This document shows positions 16,591-20,354 of a stretch of 20,354 nucleotides of DNA, in pieces. The notes below the pieces were generated by a model. It ran no database searches. It worked only from the letters and a program-made list of their open reading frames with translations, and had not been told where the DNA came from. Numbering within the stretch: the stretch's first letter is position 1; each line of letters starts with the position of its first letter. Origin of the DNA: an uncultured Pelagibacteraceae bacterium (lineage in GTDB: Bacteria; Pseudomonadota; Alphaproteobacteria; Pelagibacterales; Pelagibacteraceae); assembly GCA_913052435.1 (NCBI GenBank), contig CAJXDV010000005.1, positions 1 through 20,354 of the forward strand, read 5' to 3'. Made by a program: the position numbers and the translations under genes.

Positions 16591-18047
16591 TGCTTAATAT
16601 AAGATTAAGTCAATTTAAATCTCAATATAAAAAAAAAAATAATCAAATATTATTTTATTCTATTAAAACTAATGGAACAAGAGAAATTGAAAATCTTATT
16701 GATAATTTTTTAATCGAAAAAAATAGTTTTATATTTGAGTCAGTTGAGAAGGGTTATATAAAAGGAAGATATACAATATTTGGAAGAAACCCAGATAAAA
16801 TATGGGAATTTAATGATAACAAATGCAAATTGTTTAGTAATGACAAAGTTAAAATATTAAATGGTAAACCAAAAAATAATATTGAAAAAATTATAGAAAA
16901 TTTTAATTTTAAAATACCCAAAGAATTGCCACCAATTAGTTCGATATTATCAGGATATTTTTCTTACGATATAATTAGATATATTGAGAAAATTCCAAAT
17001 AAAACATTAAACGACTTGAAGATTCCAGATACAAGAATACTAAGACCAAAACATCTAGTAGTTCACGATAATATTGAGAAAAAATTATTTTTTATAGTTA
17101 ATTGTTTTAAAGATGAAAAAATAAATAATTTCAAAAAAAAATTTGATGAAATAAAAAAGCAAATTGAAGAAATGGTTTTTTTGGCAAATTTCAATATAGA
17201 CCAAAATTCTAAACAAAAAGATAGCAATATTGAAAAAATTAAATCAAATATCTCTAAAAAAAAATTTATCAGTAACGTTAATAAAGCCAAAAAATACATT
17301 AAAATTGGTGATATCTTTCAAGTTGTTTTAAGTCAAAGATTCGAATCTAAGCTAACAAAGAAACCAATAGAGATTTATAAAAAACTTCGAAAAACTAACC
17401 CTTCCCCATTCATGTATTTTTTTAATTTTAATGATTTTCAAATAATTGGAGCAAGTCCAGAAATATTAGTCAGATTAAGAAATAACAAGATAACAATAAG
17501 ACCTATTGCCGGAACTAGACCTAGGAGTAAAAATAAAAAAGAAGATCTGTACTTCGAAAAAGATTTATTGAAAGATAAAAAAGAATTATCAGAACATTTA
17601 ATGCTTCTAGATCTTGGAAGAAATGATGCTGGAAAAGTTTCTAAAATAAATTCAGTTAAAGTAACTGAAAGTTTTAAAATAGAAAGATATTCTCATGTTA
17701 TGCATATCGTGTCCAATGTTGAAGGAACTTTTAATAATAAATTTACTAAATTTGATACTCTTTTATCTGGATTTCCTGCAGGAACAGTTTCTGGGGCACC
17801 AAAAATTAGAGCAATGGAAATCATTGATGAATTAGAAACTACAAGGAGAAAAGTTTACGCAGGTGGTATTGGTTATTTTTCTGCAAATGGTGATTTTGAT
17901 ACATGTATAGCTTTAAGAACGGCCATTTCAAAAAAAAATAAATTTTATGTTCAATCTGGAGCAGGTATAGTAGCTGATAGCAAACCAATTAATGAATATA
18001 ATGAAACAATTAACAAAGCCAAAGCTTTATTAAAGGCTTTAGAATAA
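16590..18047 (+). CDS. trpE: Anthranilate synthase component I
   Basis: The 485-residue chorismate-binding subunit forms anthranilate using ammonia from TrpG, the first step of tryptophan synthesis. An N-terminal domain carries the likely tryptophan feedback site (FIFESVEKG, 47-55, matching the LLES motif). The catalytic domain has FQVVLSQRF (243-251), IGASPEILVR (286-295), RPIAGTRPR (304-312), EHLMLLDLGRND (335-346), GFPAGTVSGAPK (394-405), YAGGIGYFS (423-431) and QSGAGIVADS (455-464). The FES motif suggests that feedback inhibition by tryptophan is retained. It starts on the last base of the PpiD-like gene and is followed by trpG after four bases. An A11 run lies at 16629-16639. Confidence 0.96.
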   Translation: MLNIRLSQFKSQYKKKNNQILFYSIKTNGTREIENLIDNFLIEKNSFIFESVEKGYIKGRYTIFGRNPDKIWEFNDNKCKLFSNDKVKILNGKPKNNIEKIIENFNFKIPKELPPISSILSGYFSYDIIRYIEKIPNKTLNDLKIPDTRILRPKHLVVHDNIEKKLFFIVNCFKDEKINNFKKKFDEIKKQIEEMVFLANFNIDQNSKQKDSNIEKIKSNISKKKFISNVNKAKKYIKIGDIFQVVLSQRFESKLTKKPIEIYKKLRKTNPSPFMYFFNFNDFQIIGASPEILVRLRNNKITIRPIAGTRPRSKNKKEDLYFEKDLLKDKKELSEHLMLLDLGRNDAGKVSKINSVKVTESFKIERYSHVMHIVSNVEGTFNNKFTKFDTLLSGFPAGTVSGAPKIRAMEIIDELETTRRKVYAGGIGYFSANGDFDTCIALRTAISKKNKFYVQSGAGIVADSKPINEYNETINKAKALLKALE

Positions 18048-18051
18048 ATTT

Positions 18052-18621
18052 ATGAAAATAATATTAATTGATAATTACGATAGTTTTACTTTTAATCTTT
18101 ATCATTATTTATCAAGTTTATCTGCTAATGTTGTTGTTGTTAGAAACGATAAAATAGATTCTTCTAAAATATTAAAAAAAAAATACGATAAAATAGTTAT
18201 ATCGCCTGGACCAGGATATCCTATTCATGCAGGAAATTGTTTAAAGATTGTAAAAAATCTTTATAAAAAAATCCCAATTCTCGGAGTTTGTTTGGGACAT
18301 CAAATAATCGGTCAAGTTTTTGGATCAAAAATAGTGCAAGCCAAACAATTAGTTCATGGAAAAACAAGTACAATTATTTCTAAAAATAAAGGAATTTTAA
18401 AAAACCTTCCTAATAAATTTGAAGCAACAAGGTATCATAGTCTCATTGTAGAAAAAAAAACATTAACAAAAAATCTTGAAGTAACAGCAGAAACTAAAGA
18501 TGGTATTATAATGGGAATTCAACATAAAAAATATAATGTGCATGGAGTGCAATTTCATCCTGAAAGTATTAAAACAAAATACGGTTTGAAAATTTTAAAA
18601 AACTTTATTAAGGAAATATAA
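18052..18621 (+). CDS. trpG: Anthranilate synthase component II (glutamine amidotransferase)
   Basis: The 189-residue class I glutamine amidotransferase hydrolyses glutamine and passes ammonia to TrpE. Motifs are LIDNYDSFTFNL (5-16), ISPGPGYPIHAG (50-61), nucleophile C80 in ILGVCLGHQIIG, and the catalytic pair H169/E171 in GVQFHPES. The HGKTS stretch (102-106) is typical of TrpG/PabA. Because it sits directly between trpE and trpD it is annotated as TrpG; in a small genome it may also serve a PabB partner for folate, which cannot be judged here. Confidence 0.95.
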   Translation: MKIILIDNYDSFTFNLYHYLSSLSANVVVVRNDKIDSSKILKKKYDKIVISPGPGYPIHAGNCLKIVKNLYKKIPILGVCLGHQIIGQVFGSKIVQAKQLVHGKTSTIISKNKGILKNLPNKFEATRYHSLIVEKKTLTKNLEVTAETKDGIIMGIQHKKYNVHGVQFHPESIKTKYGLKILKNFIKEI

Positions 18622-18623
18622 AA

Positions 18624-19616
18624 ATGAAAAAATTTATTGAAAAATTAAAAAATAAAGAAAATTTAAGTTTTGAAGAAAGTAAAGATGTTTTTGAAATTTT
18701 AATGAATGGAACAGCATCTGATCAGGAAATTTACGATTTTTTAACTTTTTTATCATCCAAAGGTGAAATTTCAGATGAAATAGCTGGAGGTGTACACGTA
18801 TTAAGAAATAAAGCTAAAAGAGTTAATGTTCAAAATTGTGTTGATACATGCGGAACAGGAGGTGATGGCAAAAATACTTTAAATATTTCAACAGCATCTG
18901 CATTGTTATTGGCAAGCATGGGTGTAAAAGTTGCAAAGCATGGTAATAAAGCCGTTTCTTCAAAATGTGGCTCTGGAGACGTTTTGGAGGCATTAAATAT
19001 TAAAATTAATTTAGAACCAAAAGAAATAGAAGAACAAATTAATAAAAACAATTTTGGATTTATGTTTGCGCCAAATTATCATAGTGCTATGAAATATGTA
19101 GGACCAACAAGAAAAAAAATTGGAAAAAGAACTATATTTAATATGATAGGACCATTAAGTAGTCCAGCTCACATTGATAGACAAGTTGTTGGAGTTTTTG
19201 ATAATAAATTACTTAAAATTTTTGCAAATGCTCTAAAAAATTTAAATATTAAATTTACATGGATAGTTAATAGTCAAGATGGATTAGATGAAATTTCCCC
19301 TTATAATAAAACTAATGTTGTTCAACTAAAAAATGGTGAAATAACTGAAATTATAATTAATCCAAATGAATTAAATATAAATGCAGATAATTTTGAAAAT
19401 ATATTAGGAGATGATCCGCAATATAATGCAAAAAAAATGATTGATATTTTTAAAGGTGAAGATAATGATTTTTCAAAAGCTGTTTGTTTAAACGCTGCGG
19501 CAGGATTAATTGTAATGGAAAGACACTCGAATTTTAAAGATTCTTATAATGATGCTAGAGAATTTATTTTATCAGGAAAAACTCATGAACATTTAAAATT
19601 ATTACAAAATGTCTGA
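18624..19616 (+). CDS. trpD: Anthranilate phosphoribosyltransferase
   Basis: The 330-residue enzyme transfers phosphoribose from PRPP to anthranilate, the second dedicated step of tryptophan synthesis. The PRPP site is DTCGTGGDGKNTLNIST (74-90), followed by KHGNKAVSSKCGSGDVLEAL (105-124), FMFAPNYHSAMKYVGPTRKK (147-166), GKRTIFNMIGPL (167-178) and DGLDEIS. The usual GPLxNPA reads GPLSSPA. An AAGGAA Shine-Dalgarno-like sequence at 18610-18615 precedes the ATG by eight bases. The spacer from trpG is two bases, and its end overlaps trpC by eight bases. Confidence 0.95.
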   Translation: MKKFIEKLKNKENLSFEESKDVFEILMNGTASDQEIYDFLTFLSSKGEISDEIAGGVHVLRNKAKRVNVQNCVDTCGTGGDGKNTLNISTASALLLASMGVKVAKHGNKAVSSKCGSGDVLEALNIKINLEPKEIEEQINKNNFGFMFAPNYHSAMKYVGPTRKKIGKRTIFNMIGPLSSPAHIDRQVVGVFDNKLLKIFANALKNLNIKFTWIVNSQDGLDEISPYNKTNVVQLKNGEITEIIINPNELNINADNFENILGDDPQYNAKKMIDIFKGEDNDFSKAVCLNAAAGLIVMERHSNFKDSYNDAREFILSGKTHEHLKLLQNV

Positions 19617-20354
19617 GAACATTCTAAAAAAAATTATAGATAACAAAACTTTAAAAATTAATAGTCTTAAAAAAGATATTAGTATCGATTCATTATCACA
19701 AAAGATTAAAGAAAATAATACTTTTATAGATTTTAAAAAAAAAATATTAAATAATTATAATCAAGATAAAATTTCAATTATTGCTGAAATTAAGAAAGCT
19801 AGTCCTTCTGCTGGTATTATTATTGAAGATTATAATCCTGTTAATATAGCAAATATTTATAAATCAAATAATGCAACATGTTTATCTGTATTAACAGAGG
19901 AAGATTTTTTTTTAGGTAATCTTATTCATATAAGTAAAATTAAACAAAAAATAGATTTACCAATACTATGTAAAGATTTTTTTGTGGATAGATTTCAAGT
20001 TCATCTTGCTAAAAGTTTTGGCGCTGATGCAATTTTAATAATTCTTGCTGGTATTTCTGAAGAAATGGCCGATCAACTTTATGAGGAAGCAATAAAGTTA
20101 AATATGACTGTAATTGTTGAAGTTCATACGGTTGGTGAAGCAAAAATATCATTAAAATATAGTGAAGCATTAATAGGAATTAATAATAGAAACTTAATAA
20201 CACTAAAAACTGACTTAAATACAACTTTTGATATCTATAATGTGTTAATGAACCATTCGTTTCCATTAATTTCAGAAAGTGGAATTAAAAACAAAGAAGA
20301 ACTTTTAGAAATAAAAAAAAAAACCAAAATTAGGAATTTTTTAATTGGTGAATC
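19609..20354 (+). CDS. trpC: Indole-3-glycerol-phosphate synthase, 5' part
   Basis: About 248 residues of a TIM-barrel enzyme that closes the indole ring; the gene runs off the right edge shortly before its expected end (about 260 residues). Motifs are SIIAEIKKASPSAG (catalytic lysine), CLSVLTEEDFF, LPILCKDFFVD, GADAILIIL, VIVEVHT, IGINNRNL and PLISESGIK. The ATG at 19609 overlaps the trpD stop by eight bases, matching the coupling style of the operon. There is no sign of a trpF fusion in the visible part. An A11 run at 20313-20323 encodes consecutive lysines near the C-terminus. Confidence 0.95.
   Translation, partial: MSENILKKIIDNKTLKINSLKKDISIDSLSQKIKENNTFIDFKKKILNNYNQDKISIIAEIKKASPSAGIIIEDYNPVNIANIYKSNNATCLSVLTEEDFFLGNLIHISKIKQKIDLPILCKDFFVDRFQVHLAKSFGADAILIILAGISEEMADQLYEEAIKLNMTVIVEVHTVGEAKISLKYSEALIGINNRNLITLKTDLNTTFDIYNVLMNHSFPLISESGIKNKEELLEIKKKTKIRNFLIGE

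Noticed and set aside
1..20354. Mobile elements, CRISPR arrays, prophage or defence genes
   Set aside because: No transposase, integrase, regularly spaced repeat or phage gene was found. Every long frame is a recognisable core gene in conserved order.

Overview
The window looks like a piece of a streamlined, very AT-rich alphaproteobacterial genome, most likely from the SAR11 clade (Pelagibacterales). Codons end overwhelmingly in A or T and A-tracts are frequent. Spacers are almost absent: about ten gene pairs overlap, and the longest gene-free stretch is 205 bases (326-530). The gene order is recognisably alphaproteobacterial. Free-living metabolism (tryptophan synthesis, periplasmic amino acid uptake) argues against Rickettsiales. 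The assignment is an inference from content and order, not from a marker-gene tree.

Layout. (1) 1-607, minus strand: the start of an amino acid ABC transporter binding protein (aapJ type), with a leader holding three inverted repeats, then tRNA-Arg(UCU). (2) 633-6556, minus strand: ntrY-ntrX-trkA-trkH, a two-component system transcribed into both parts of a Trk potassium uptake system. (3) 6594-8651, plus strand: ispDF-pgpA-cinA (isoprenoid precursor, phosphatidylglycerol and pyridine nucleotide salvage enzymes). (4) 8634-15106, minus strand: tpiA-secG-pyrG-kdsA-eno-ftsB-lipA-ratA, a dense housekeeping operon for glycolysis, Sec export, CTP, KDO, cell division and lipoylation. It converges on cinA with an 18-base coding overlap. 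(5) 15169-20354, plus strand: a PpiD-like periplasmic chaperone followed by trpE-trpG-trpD-trpC, with trpC running off the right edge.

The order tpiA-secG-pyrG-kdsA-eno-ftsB-...-lipA-ratA-cinA-ispDF-...-ntrY-ntrX-trkA is the long cluster known from rhizobia and relatives, but genes usually found inside it (pdhABC/lpdA, dusB-ntrBC, hfq-hflX) are missing here. Several proteins have lost pieces their relatives carry: NtrY has no PAS domain, NtrX has no GAFTGA loop, the PpiD-like protein has no recognisable parvulin domain, and TrkH lacks the glycine of its fourth selectivity-filter segment.

I see no phage, insertion sequence, CRISPR array, toxin-antitoxin pair or defence island, and no clearly novel multi-gene system. 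The points worth following are the palindrome-rich aapJ leader, the hairpin on the convergent cinA/ratA overlap, and the stripped-down signalling, channel and chaperone proteins.
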